A stretch of 64,000 nucleotides of DNA, from positions 1 to 64,000 of the forward strand of contig NZ_FRAB01000009.1 of the NCBI RefSeq assembly GCF_900142195.1. The letters are read 5' to 3'. Below the pieces are notes generated by a model that was not told where the DNA came from, ran no database searches, and saw only the letters and a list, made by a program, of their open reading frames with translations. Source of the stretch: Paraburkholderia terricola (GTDB taxonomy: Bacteria > Pseudomonadota > Gammaproteobacteria > Burkholderiales > Burkholderiaceae). Below are positions 1 through 8,790 of the stretch, in pieces; within the stretch, counting starts at the first letter, position 1; each line of letters opens with the position of its first letter. Both the position numbers and the translations under genes were made by a program.

Positions 1-2
1 GC

Positions 3-302
3 AAACGGGGACGTCCCCTGCACAAGCCGCAAATCGTTCAGGGCGACCGGGGCTACAGTTCCGAGCCACATCGGCAGCGCTTGCGCGAACGTGGCATCAC
101 GCCCGTGCTCGCAAAAATTGGCTCGCCCCATGGCAGCGGACTCGGCAAAACGCGTTGGCAAGTCGAGCGCTCGATTGCCTGGCTTCACTCGTTTCGACGC
201 CTGAAGATTCGCTATGAACGCTACGCCCATATCCACGAGGCTTTCCTCTCGTTAGCTTGCGCCTTGATTTGCTGGACGCGCCTCAAGCCTTGGTTTAACT
301 AA
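3..302 (+). mobile_element. IS5-family transposase, C-terminal part (cut by window edge)
   Basis: An open frame runs in from the window edge and stops at 300-302. It encodes the C-terminal catalytic half of an IS5-family DDE transposase. The GDRGY stretch carries the second catalytic Asp, and WQVERSIAWLHSFRRL followed by RYERYAHIHEAF is the typical block around the catalytic Glu. The N-terminal half lies outside the window, so it cannot be told whether the element is intact. I could not identify a terminal inverted repeat or target duplication after the stop. The element abuts the 3' end of the EPS operon. Confidence 0.85.
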
Positions 303-465
303 TTTCGCAACAGCTTCTTAATCGTTGCTGCGGAGCGTTTCTGGCGGGGGTTGGGGTGAGTTTTTTGTTGGTTCGGCGGGGGTGAGGCGTTGAAGGGGCG
401 CAGGTTTGTCTTAAATCACCGTTACGCGGGATAATAAAGTCCTTGCCAAACAACGCTCCGAACGA

Positions 466-600
466 ATGAACCGGATTAAACGTTACATCGCTACGGCACT
501 CGCCTTCGCTCTTGGCGAGACGCTGGTCTGCGTCATGTTATTGACCGCGCTCGCATGCAAGCTGGCCGGAAGCATCAGAAAATCGCAGCCGCCGCGTTAA
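466..600 (+). CDS. possible small membrane peptide (44 aa)
   Basis: An ATG-started frame of 44 codons encodes a short basic N-terminus (MNRIKRY) and then one hydrophobic stretch of about 25 residues, so it could be a single-pass membrane or exported peptide. It sits in the 305-base gap between the transposase stop and the convergent glycoside hydrolase gene. No convincing SD precedes it and I recognise no family. The rest of the gap (303-465) holds only G-rich non-coding sequence. Chance ORF remains quite possible. Confidence 0.28.
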   Translation: MNRIKRYIATALAFALGETLVCVMLLTALACKLAGSIRKSQPPR

Positions 601-607
601 GCCTCCG

Positions 608-1591
608 TCATTGCTTGCCAAAGACAGTCAACGCCGCGCGTAGCGCCGGTTTTTGGGTATCGGACGCATCCACCAAGCCAAAATTGCGCTCGCGTGCATT
701 TTTGCCATGCGCTGTATCCTGCCATTCGTAGATTGAAATCAGCGGCGTCCTCATCGAATTGCGCTTTAGGAGAAACGACTTGATGTCTGCCGCCTGACCG
801 GCGATACCCCCATTGCGCCCGGAGGAAACGCCCCACTCTGTGATAACCGCCGGTAGTCCATATCGGGAACGCACGTACACGGATGCTTCTCGAATCTGCG
901 ATTCGCTCATGCCGTACGCGTGATATGAAACCGCGTCGATGCAATGGCTCGACGGCGATTGAATGCTTTGCAATAGCTTATCGGAGTGGGACCCGGAGGC
1001 AGGAACCGTCGCAAAACCGAATCCGATGACAGGAGTCGTGCCGAGAACGGCCCTCAACCCGCTGCACACCGCCTGCATATAAACTGGAAATGTGGAATCG
1101 ACATCGCCAGTTGGCCAGAACGTGGGCAACTCCGGTTCGTTCCAGAGTTCAACGGCGAGCAGATCGCTACCATTTGCGCCAGCCAGGCTGCCCACTACGT
1201 TGATCAGTTGCTTCGCTGAGTCGCGCAGTTGCGCATTGCGCGCCGCCTCATCGTTCGAAGACCTCGCGAGCGGGATCGTCGAACGCACCGTCAGAAGGAC
1301 GGGTAAATCTGCCGCTTGAGCAGCGTTAAACGCGTCAGTCACCTTCTTTTGGTATTCCGCTGTCTGCATTGAATTCGTCCACACCCCAAAGCGAACGAAG
1401 CTAAATCCGGTGGCTTTGATCTGTTTCGCCGTGGTCGGCGTAAACCGCTCGATCTTTACCTGAACGCCAACCTTGGAGGCGCCTTCGTGATCTGAAATCC
1501 AGTCTTGCTTCTTCGCCTGCACTTGCATGGCGGCGCTGCACATGCAAAACGCGATCACGCCTACTTTCGATAAACGTTGAAATGAAATCAC
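608..1591 (-). CDS. secreted glycoside hydrolase of the EPS operon (GH5/GH39-like)
   Basis: This 327-aa protein has a signal-like N-terminus (hydrophobic core at about residues 9-22, ending near AMQVQA) and a TIM-barrel glycosidase body. The putative acid/base Glu lies in WNEPE (about residue 152) and the nucleophile Glu in ITEWG (about residue 252), the clan A pattern. The GTG start is chosen because its GTGA overlaps the stop of the upstream acyltransferase gene and a GGAG lies 10 bases before it; an ATG 51 bases further up has no such support. As the last gene of the EPS operon it probably trims or releases polymer in the periplasm, as PslG-type hydrolases do in other systems. The substrate is unknown. 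Confidence 0.75.
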   Translation of the reverse strand: MISFQRLSKVGVIAFCMCSAAMQVQAKKQDWISDHEGASKVGVQVKIERFTPTTAKQIKATGFSFVRFGVWTNSMQTAEYQKKVTDAFNAAQAADLPVLLTVRSTIPLARSSNDEAARNAQLRDSAKQLINVVGSLAGANGSDLLAVELWNEPELPTFWPTGDVDSTFPVYMQAVCSGLRAVLGTTPVIGFGFATVPASGSHSDKLLQSIQSPSSHCIDAVSYHAYGMSESQIREASVYVRSRYGLPAVITEWGVSSGRNGGIAGQAADIKSFLLKRNSMRTPLISIYEWQDTAHGKNARERNFGLVDASDTQKPALRAALTVFGKQ

Positions 1592-2628
1592 CTGATAGTC
1601 ACTCCAAGAGGTTCCCGTCGTCCAAACCAGCGATTCAGCCACGCAAGCACGGGTTTCTCAATCCGACGGTGACACACGTCACTGGCCGCGCACACCACAG
1701 CGATCACGATGAAGACCGTCGCCGCGCCGTTCCACGAGTTCAGATTCGTCTGCATCGTCAACACCTTTCGCAGAAAGCCGACGACATAGGGATGCAACAG
1801 ATAGATCGCGTAGCTGGCAGCCCCAAGGCGAGCAACAAGCCTGCTCCGCGTGCTCCAGCCTCCCGTTTCCATTGCGATCAGGGACGTGATGAACGCGAAC
1901 GCCGGCACGCCATACACCGCCGTGCGCATAAATCCGCTTGGTGCGCCATACAACATGAAATACGCAGGCATCGCTGCAAGGCTCGCTACAGCGCTGACCA
2001 GCCAGAACCACCGCGAAATACGCTCGACTCTCGCCAATTGCACGGTCCAGTACGCGAGGACCCCTAGGCAGAATTCCAGCAGAAATGGTTGCCCGAGGTA
2101 GTCGACGATGAGATTCGATGGTTTGACCAGCGCATTGAGCAAGCTATATAAAGCAAGCGCGGCAGCTGCAACCGCCGTAGCGAAGCGCGGACGTACCACG
2201 CTGATCGCGACTGCGATGACAAGATAGAAAAGCAGCTCGTATTCGAGCGTCCACCCATTGAGGTTGAGCGGTCCCCAATGACCGTTGTCCTTTACGTAAG
2301 GGATGAATAGGAGCGACTTCACTAGGTATATGGCGTCTGCAGTCGTCGTGTTCAACCAGTGCGGCCTGATCGTTGCAATGATGTATACGCCGATAGTCGA
2401 CAGCCAATAGAGCGGCAGAATGCGGATGAGGCGCTTGCGCAGAAAGTCGCGCCCCTCGCCCGGCGCGACGAGCGACATGATGAAGCCACTGATTACGAAG
2501 AATATGTCGACGCCGCATTGTCCGAACGGCAATACACCGAGGTGATAGGCGACGACTACAAGCGCGGCGAGCGCGCGTGCGCCCTGCACGTTGTCATAAA
2601 CTCGCGGCCGGTCAATTATCGTGCTCAT
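1588..2628 (-). CDS. acyltransferase family 3 (EPS O-acetyltransferase-like)
   Basis: A 346-aa integral membrane protein of the acyltransferase-3 (OafA/NodX/ExoZ) family. The N-terminus shows the family block QGARALAALVVVAYH with the conserved His, then GVDIFFVISGF and the arginine-rich RKRLIRILPLYW loop, followed by about ten membrane segments. Family members transfer acetyl or succinyl groups to sugars on the cytoplasmic membrane. The gene overlaps both neighbours by 4 bases (ATGA upstream, GTGA downstream), so it belongs to the EPS operon and most likely decorates the EPS repeat unit. Confidence 0.85.
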   Translation of the reverse strand: MSTIIDRPRVYDNVQGARALAALVVVAYHLGVLPFGQCGVDIFFVISGFIMSLVAPGEGRDFLRKRLIRILPLYWLSTIGVYIIATIRPHWLNTTTADAIYLVKSLLFIPYVKDNGHWGPLNLNGWTLEYELLFYLVIAVAISVVRPRFATAVAAAALALYSLLNALVKPSNLIVDYLGQPFLLEFCLGVLAYWTVQLARVERISRWFWLVSAVASLAAMPAYFMLYGAPSGFMRTAVYGVPAFAFITSLIAMETGGWSTRSRLVARLGAASYAIYLLHPYVVGFLRKVLTMQTNLNSWNGAATVFIVIAVVCAASDVCHRRIEKPVLAWLNRWFGRREPLGVTIR

Positions 2629-3767
2629 GGGTTAAACGCCTCTTCGGTTGAGCCATATCGCTGTTGAGCTGCCGATGACTGTGGTTGAGAATCGACCGGC
2701 GGATAACCCGCCGGCGTTTGGCCATTCGGGGCCCGCGAGCGGACAGCCAGAGCGCTGAGCCGCCATGCACAAAAGAGCGCGACGCTGGAAAGGTGCCGTG
2801 TGTAGCTACCCAGATCCGGCTCGAACAGCATCGATACGGCCATGTGCCCGATGACAAGGCTGGCGAGCACATCCATCGCGCGTGTGTCGATGCCCGCCGC
2901 GAGGCCGCTCTTGCGGCCGAACACGGCGCCGATTGCGATCCATACGAAGATCAGCATCACGAACTCCTTGGGCTCAGGGGAAAACAGCACGGGAACGTTC
3001 AGTCTGAGGATCGCGTAGAAATAGTCTGCGCAGAATGCTGCGAACGAGGTCGGCTCCAGCAGGTTGTAGAAGCCGGTGCGCGCGCCGTAGGGCGAGCCCG
3101 CGACCAGATAGTCGACTGCCATATCGCGCGGATGCAACAGTACGTAGTAGGTGGCATCCGGCAGCAGGTACAGCCCCGCCACGCCCGCGAGAACCAGAAA
3201 CGTCTTTAGTCGCAGCGATGCTGAGCGGAATATCCATGCGCCCGCGGCAACCGCGAGAATCATCACGAAATAGATACGAACCGTTAACGCGTATCCGAGA
3301 TAAAGCACCGCTGCGGCGAGCGCGACATGCACCACACTCCACCTTCGGGCGATCAGAACCAGCACCACCGATATCAGGACGACGAGCGTGTCCTTGCTGG
3401 CCACGAACAGATTGAAGAACACGCATGGCGCGATCAGCACCATATTCATCAGCAGGCCGCCGAGGCGCTTCGAGCTTCCAACCATCAGCCAGATAAATAG
3501 CGCACCGATACTCACCACAAAGACATTGGTACCGAGATCACCGAGCGAAGCATAAAACTTCGCAACTGCGTCGAAAGACGTATCTTGATACGTGTTCGAG
3601 CCACCGATCTGCGACTGGATCTTCTCCGAATCGCGGAACACGAACTCGGGCAAAAACACGCCCGCCTTCGCGTACATCATCAGATACAGCAGGATGGATA
3701 GACTGGCGATGAGCCGGATGACACCCACGCTGAGCCGCGGACCGGCGTTAAGTGCCTTACGAAACAT
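2625..3767 (-). CDS. Wzy-like EPS polymerase (polytopic membrane protein)
   Basis: A 380-aa protein with around ten hydrophobic segments and a large hydrophilic loop containing RDMAVDYLVAGSPYGARTGF. Sequence alone does not identify it. Its place between the flippase and the acyltransferase, its topology and its length fit a Wzy-type polymerase that joins repeat units in the periplasm. The ATG at 3765-3767 is chosen because AAGGAAG lies 6 bases ahead; it overlaps the flippase 3' end by 11 bases. A longer frame reaching 3815 lacks such a site. Other EPS-locus membrane proteins are possible alternatives. Confidence 0.6.
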   Translation of the reverse strand: MFRKALNAGPRLSVGVIRLIASLSILLYLMMYAKAGVFLPEFVFRDSEKIQSQIGGSNTYQDTSFDAVAKFYASLGDLGTNVFVVSIGALFIWLMVGSSKRLGGLLMNMVLIAPCVFFNLFVASKDTLVVLISVVLVLIARRWSVVHVALAAAVLYLGYALTVRIYFVMILAVAAGAWIFRSASLRLKTFLVLAGVAGLYLLPDATYYVLLHPRDMAVDYLVAGSPYGARTGFYNLLEPTSFAAFCADYFYAILRLNVPVLFSPEPKEFVMLIFVWIAIGAVFGRKSGLAAGIDTRAMDVLASLVIGHMAVSMLFEPDLGSYTRHLSSVALFCAWRLSALAVRSRAPNGQTPAGYPPVDSQPQSSAAQQRYGSTEEAFNP

Positions 3768-5055
3768 AAAACGCTTCCTTATTGCTGTCCACGACGACGG
3801 GAGTCTCGCGGGCACGCATGACGATCAGCACCAGTATCGCCACGATCCCCACACTCGCCGTCAGGTGCGCCAATGCCGCGCCGATTGCGCCCAGCCGCGT
3901 GACCAGCATCCATTCGAGCGGAATACTTACGACCGCCACAACCGAAATCGCAATGACAACCGGCTTCCCGAGGCGCAGCGCGACCGCGCCACTCCAGAAA
4001 ACGTCCGCGATGGACCTCAGAACGAACGAGACGAGCAGCGTGAGCAGCATCATGAGTGCCGGGCCGTCAGCGGGTTCGCCAGCGAGCCGAAAGATCGGCT
4101 GGCTGGCGAATAGAATCCCAGCGACGGCAAGGATCGAAATGCAGGCGCTCGATCGCGCCGAGGCTCGCAGCACCGTCCAGAAGTCACCGTCGACCGCACT
4201 CAGCGCGCGCACCAGCCGTGGTCCCGCCGTCACGACGATCGTCGCGTAGGCGATCGTCTGGATCGAGTTTGCGATCGACCACGCGAAAACATAACGCCCG
4301 AGTTTGTCCGCCGTCACGACACCACTCGCGAGAAACCGCTCACCGTATTGCAGACCGGATAGCACGGTCGTCGCGACGAAAAATGGCAAACCGGCGATCC
4401 ACACCGAGCGGACGCTTCGCGCGCCGTCGGTGGCAGGTGTTTCCCGCTGCAATCCCGCCTCGTGCCCTGCATGCCCTGAACGCCACACGCACCAGCACGC
4501 CGCGACCGCGGCGATGACGTTCGTCCCGCACCACAATGTGAAAATCATCTCGACGGAACGGACCCCGCCGGCGAGCAGGCCGACAATCGCCACACCCGCC
4601 CATGCGCCGGTACGGATGAAAAGCAGCGCCGACCCCAGCCTCGGGCGATGCAGCGAAAAGACGTACGAGGTCGTCTCAAGCCCCAGATGCTCGGAGAACG
4701 CCACGAGCACCACGCCCCAGAGAATGCCAGGCGTGATGCGATGAAATGCACCCAAACCCGCGCTGTCGTACAGAAACGCGACGATGGCGGCAATCACCGC
4801 GTACACGACGCAATAGAGCAGGAGCAAACGGCGCGCGTCGCGGATCGCGCCCACCGGGTTCACGCTGCTCAGTCGCCGGTTGATCTCGGTGCTGAATCCC
4901 AGACCGAGTAATTTGGACGATACGACCGATACGGCGAGCGCCAGACCATAATCGGCCACGGCTGCGAATCCGAGCGTGCGTGCGACGACGATCGTCAGCA
5001 CGAATTTCAGCGCCAGCGATGCGATGCGAAGCGTCAGGCGAATGAGCAGGTGCAT
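3757..5055 (-). CDS. Wzx-type polysaccharide flippase
   Basis: A 432-aa protein with about 12 membrane segments, the layout of the MOP/PST flippase family that moves lipid-linked repeat units across the inner membrane. The N-terminus (RIASLALKFVLTIVVARTLG, then DYGLALAV) is typical of these carriers, and a second cluster of helices includes FVLRSIADVFWSGAVALRLGK. It lies 12 bases after the pyruvyl transferase gene and overlaps the polymerase gene, giving the expected Wzx/Wzy pair. Confidence 0.75.
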   Translation of the reverse strand: MHLLIRLTLRIASLALKFVLTIVVARTLGFAAVADYGLALAVSVVSSKLLGLGFSTEINRRLSSVNPVGAIRDARRLLLLYCVVYAVIAAIVAFLYDSAGLGAFHRITPGILWGVVLVAFSEHLGLETTSYVFSLHRPRLGSALLFIRTGAWAGVAIVGLLAGGVRSVEMIFTLWCGTNVIAAVAACWCVWRSGHAGHEAGLQRETPATDGARSVRSVWIAGLPFFVATTVLSGLQYGERFLASGVVTADKLGRYVFAWSIANSIQTIAYATIVVTAGPRLVRALSAVDGDFWTVLRASARSSACISILAVAGILFASQPIFRLAGEPADGPALMMLLTLLVSFVLRSIADVFWSGAVALRLGKPVVIAISVVAVVSIPLEWMLVTRLGAIGAALAHLTASVGIVAILVLIVMRARETPVVVDSNKEAFYVS

Positions 5056-5067
5056 GACAATACCGCG

Positions 5068-6225
5068 CTATGCGTTTCTCGCGGTGCGCAGCGCGGCGAG
5101 AATGCTGTCCCGTCCGCTGCGGATCCGCTCGAAACCCGACGAGGCGTTCGCCCAGAAAGCGCGAATCGCATCCGGCGCCATGATCGTCGCGGCAACCTTC
5201 CCGGCATCGAAGTCGGCCGCGTTGGCCACCCAGTCGTGCAAACCGAGATCAGCATACGCACCGAAACCCTTGCGCTCATAGCTGAGGTGATAGGACGGCA
5301 CGCCATTCAGCACCGACTCGAGAACGCCATGCAGGCGCACCGATACCACGACGTCTGGCGTGTCCTTCACGAGCAAGTCTTTCAGCGTCGTCGGTTCGCC
5401 GTCGATGCCGATGCTTCGGTAGTATGCAAGGTCGTCGTTGCCGCGGCCCCTACTTTGCACGGCAAAGCTGATCCGGCACGTTTCGCCCAGCTGATGGATC
5501 AACGTTCGCGTGGCGCTCTCGTAGCGCCCGCGCTGCTGCGCACTCCAACCCGGCGCCCGCCGTAGCACGAACGCTACATGGCTGACGGCAGGACGGGCCT
5601 TCCGTGCGCGCGTCATGATCTGCTCGCTGCGCCGTTCGAAATCGAGCACCGCGAGATCGGGAGCCCGCAGGGTGTTCGCATTGCGCTCGAGAAAGGCCAA
5701 TGAGCGGTTGTCGCGAACGAACACGGATGAAAACCCGCTGAGCATGCCCGACAGATGCGAGCGCAGCGGTTCCGCTGGCATAGTCGGTCCGATGCTTTGC
5801 GGCAGATACACGGTCGGTTTGTCAGCGAGACGTGCCGCGCGCATCTGCAGCAGATGGCCCGCTTCGAGCTTGAGCGCCTCGATGCAGTTGCGCGCGCGCA
5901 GGTATCCGCCTCCCACGCCGACGACGAGATCGGCCGACTTCAGAAGCTGCAACAACGCGCGCATCCGGCCGTTGCTGTCAATGGGAAACATAAGACCGGC
6001 CGCGCCGGCCCCAAGACGGGTCATGCCACTGTCCGCAAGAACTGGCGCCGGATAGACATCGGGGTACTGGGGGAACGAACCGGGATCGGCCGCGACGATC
6101 GATACGCGCGTCCCCTCGCCCAAAGCCTCGTTCAGCAGAGTGACCGAGAGGTCGACGAGCAGTCCATCGCCCGAATTCCTTGAGCTGTAAGCGTGAAGGA
6201 GAACCACGTGCGTTTGGGTTGCCAT
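5068..6225 (-). CDS. polysaccharide pyruvyl transferase family protein
   Basis: A 385-aa cytoplasmic protein of the polysaccharide pyruvyl transferase family (CsaB/WcaK/ExoV type), which moves pyruvate from phosphoenolpyruvate onto sugars as a ketal. Recognisable parts are the N-terminal HAYSSRNSGDGLLVDLSV, the glycine motif VVGVGGGYL, VYLPQSIGP, VFVRDNRSLAFLE, and the C-terminal VSVRLHGVLESVLNGVP with its conserved His. The ATG at 6225 is chosen because it overlaps the glycosyltransferase stop as TGATG and follows AAGGAGAG by 6 bases; a TTG one codon earlier is less likely. It implies a pyruvylated, acidic EPS. Confidence 0.85.
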   Translation of the reverse strand: MATQTHVVLLHAYSSRNSGDGLLVDLSVTLLNEALGEGTRVSIVAADPGSFPQYPDVYPAPVLADSGMTRLGAGAAGLMFPIDSNGRMRALLQLLKSADLVVGVGGGYLRARNCIEALKLEAGHLLQMRAARLADKPTVYLPQSIGPTMPAEPLRSHLSGMLSGFSSVFVRDNRSLAFLERNANTLRAPDLAVLDFERRSEQIMTRARKARPAVSHVAFVLRRAPGWSAQQRGRYESATRTLIHQLGETCRISFAVQSRGRGNDDLAYYRSIGIDGEPTTLKDLLVKDTPDVVVSVRLHGVLESVLNGVPSYHLSYERKGFGAYADLGLHDWVANAADFDAGKVAATIMAPDAIRAFWANASSGFERIRSGRDSILAALRTARNA

Positions 6226-7226
6226 CAATTGCTCTCCTTGAGCAAACGCCTGTAGAGGTCCACCGTGCGGTCGATCATGGCGTTAGCGGAAAAACGCTCA
6301 ACGGCCCGTTCGCAATTGCGGCCCATGTGTTCGCGCATCATCGGATCTTGGGCGAGCGCGGCTATGGCGTCCGTGAACACCGTCATGTCGTCTGCATTGG
6401 GAACCACGAATCCCATCTGTTCCGCGTCAACCAGTTCGGCCGCGCCGGAGACCCGCGTGGCAACGATTGGGACGTGCGCTGCCATTGCCTCGAGGACGAC
6501 ATAAGGGAAGCCTTCATAACGGCTGGATAGTGCGAAGATGTCGAAGGCGGAGAAGTAGCGACGCGCCTCCGGGAACAGCCCCAACACACGCATGTTGCGC
6601 GGAATGGCGTCGGCGCTCACACCCGACGCGGCAACGAAGTCCCCCGGCCCCATCACCGCGAAAATGACGTTATCGATTCCACGGTCGAGCAGGCTTTGGG
6701 CAACCCGTACCAGCCGGTCGACACCCTTCTGGAAATCCAGCCGCCCCACGAATCCGACAACGACCGCGTTGCTCGGCAAGTCCAACACCGCGCGGGCTTC
6801 GACGGCTGGAAGCAGCATAGGGGTTGGTACGCCGTTGAAGATCGTCTCGATCTTGTCCGCGGGTATGCGCAATACCTGCCGCAAATGTTCCGCTTCATCG
6901 AGCGAAACAGCGATAATTCGGTCGCTGCGCATGCGACCGAGAAATCCTTCGACCAGTCCATAGAAACGGCGTTGCGCACGCGGCAGATACGGATTGAGCG
7001 TGTAAACGGCATGTGGGGTGTAGACCTGTTTCCACGGGCCTAAGCACAGACGGGCGAGCGCACCCGCCTTTGAGCTGTGACTGTGAACGATGTCTGGCTT
7101 GATCTTTTGCAGACATTTGAATAAATGAGCGAAGGCGATCGTATCGGAACTGCTGATCGAGCGGACCATCGGCAGCCGATGAACCGTATCACACTGTGCG
7201 AGAACATCGTCCGCAGAATTACGCCG
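6225..7226 (-). pseudogene. GT4 glycosyltransferase, C-terminal fragment (2 of 2)
   Basis: This frame encodes the C-terminal three quarters of a GT-B fold, GT4-family glycosyltransferase. It shows DIVHSHSSKAGALARL, VVGFVGRLDFQKGVDRLV (start of the nucleotide-sugar domain) and the family signature SSRYEGFPYVVLEAMA with the catalytic EX7E glutamates. Open sequence begins just after a stop at 7227-7229, and the first residues read (NSADDVLAQCDTVHRLPMV) continue the protein started in the adjacent frame. The enzyme would add a sugar to the lipid-linked EPS intermediate. An internal ATG at 7169 could start a shorter product lacking the acceptor-binding N-terminus, probably inactive. Confidence 0.75.
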
Positions 7227-7459
7227 TCAAAACGAGCTCCGATGGGAATCACCAGGTGAACCTCGAAGCCCCCGCGGGCGCGCAAGCCGCGTACCATATC
7301 AGCGATATGGACGGCTACGCCGCCACCCGCCGCTTCGACCACGAGCGCCACACGTAATGCGGGCTCCCGCGAGTTCCGACGATCTCGCAGGGCAGTCCGA
7401 CTACCGTGGGCGACAACTGATTGCGATCGTTCAGCGGCAACTGCTGTATTGACTCGCAT
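7215..7459 (-). pseudogene. GT4 glycosyltransferase, N-terminal fragment (1 of 2)
   Basis: This frame starts at an ATG that overlaps the wzc stop (TGATG). It encodes the first beta-strand and glycine loop of a GT4 enzyme, ALRVALVVEAAGGGVAVHIA, then FEVHLVIPIGARFDG. Homology then jumps to the other minus-strand frame at about 7212-7226. The span from 7459 to 6225 is 1235 bases, one short of 412 codons, so a single missing base explains the break. After the break this frame runs on to 7040 as nonsense. The lesion is not in a homopolymer, so it is less easily put down to base-calling error than those in wzc. Confidence 0.75.
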
Positions 7460-8431
7460 CACCGCCCCAGTCCAAGACGCACCAATATCTGACGCCAGCG
7501 AGATACTAGTGCCGGCTGCGCCTCTTCGTACCGGTACTGCACGTACCGATAGGCTCCGGTTTTTCGGCCGTAGCTTCGCCTTCCGGATTTTGGATCGAGG
7601 CCGTTAAGAAGTGCACCAGCCACTGAAATACCAGAGTGCGCAAATCGCTTGACCGATTCCGAGAGTTCCGCCACGCGAGTGCGGCCGGCTCGTGCAACGA
7701 GCAACACCGTCGCGCAGTGGTCTGCCAATACCATCGCGTCGGTTACGGCCAGAACCGGCGGCGAGTCGACGAGCACTACGTCGTAGTTACGTGCGCTCGC
7801 ATCGAGAATCTGCCCCACGCGTTCCTGGATGAGCACCTCCGCTGCGCTACCTGGCAGCCCGCCCGTGGCAATAAAGTCCAGATGCGGGACCACGTCGCGA
7901 TGAATGACCTGATCCAGCGCAAGCTTCCGTGCAACGACGTCCGTAAAGCCACGCTCGCGCTGCCGACCGAAGTATTGATGGAGATGGCCCCTGCGAATAT
8001 CCCCGTCGATGACCAATACGCGCTTGCCACTTGCGGCCAGCAGCGCTGCGAAATTCGCCGACACGAATGATTTCCCAACGTCGGGCGTAGGGCCGGAAAT
8101 GAGGACCACGTTATTTTTCGCGTTCAGCATCGCGAACTGAAGTGCCGTTCGCAAGCTTCGAAGACTTTCGACCGCAGGTTCGTGCGGATAGGCTTGCACC
8201 AGCAGACGGACGTCCAACGGGTGAGTGTTACGCTCCTTATTGAGTTGCTGTTGATAGCGCGACTCCGGAATCGTTGCATACACGGTCAGGCCGGCGTGGC
8301 TCTCGATCTCCTCCGCCTCGGCAATTCCGGCGAACAGGTAGTTGTGAACAAAAGCAAAACCAACACCCAGTAACAGCCCGAGCAACGTGCCGATAGCGAT
8401 CGTCACCGGGCGGTTAGAAAGGCGATTTTTT
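7459..8431 (-). pseudogene. wzc: Wzc tyrosine autokinase, C-terminal kinase fragment (3 of 3)
   Basis: This part encodes the second membrane helix (IGTLLGLLLGVGFAFVHNY) and the cytoplasmic BY-kinase domain. Walker A is SGPTPDVGKSF, Walker A-prime VLVIDGDIRRG and Walker B YDVVLVDSPPV. The tail carries a tyrosine cluster (SYGRKTGAYRYVQYRYEEAQ), the usual autophosphorylation site. The frame is entered at the A6 run (T6 on the plus strand, 8426-8431); one extra A would restore EKNRLSNRPVTIAIG in continuity. A GTG at 8404-8406 could allow re-initiation and give a short BceF/CpsD-like kinase, but without its periplasmic adaptor part. Confidence 0.8.
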
Positions 8432-8790
8432 CAGGAACTACCGGTGAATCGACGAGGCGCACGCTTCCTGTCTTGCCCGCCTTGACCAGTTTCAGTTGCT
8501 GAACGTTATTCAGCAGCGCCGCGTAGAGATCCGTATTGACTTTTACATCCAGCATCAGACGCACAGCATCCTGCTGAACATCGGGCAAGCGCTCTATCTG
8601 CTGGGCGAATACGCTCTCCTGGGCGCGAAGTGTGGCGATCTGCGCGTTGAGCGCAATCACTTCAGGATGTGAACCGGTAAACCGGGAGGAGAGTTCGTCG
8701 CGCTTCTGTTGCAGTTCGAGCATGCGCGTCTTTGCATCCGCCGTCTGCTGAAGTGCGATTTTGGCTTCCTCCGTCAAATCGACGGACCCC
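8426..8790 (-). pseudogene. wzc: Wzc, middle coiled-coil fragment (2 of 3)
   Basis: This piece carries the end of the periplasmic coiled coil and the GNVR-type region of Wzc: SRFTGSHPEVIALNAQIATL, then LPDVQQDAVRLMLDVKVNTD, AALLNNVQQLKLVKAG and RLVDSPVVPEK. It is joined to the N-terminal part by a -1 lesion in a G4 run (C4 on plus at 8787-8790): with five G the protein reads NKRGSVDLTEEAK without a gap. It leaves frame again at the A6 run. It stops at 8403 with a GTGA overlap to the next frame, and starts in frame near a TTG at 8777. Confidence 0.8.

Noticed and set aside
8426-8431. Programmed ribosomal frameshift at the wzc A-run
   Set aside because: The zero-frame codons AAA ATC do not make a standard -1 slippery heptamer, and a second break exists in the same gene, so mutation or base-calling error is simpler. 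Transcript slippage cannot be excluded.
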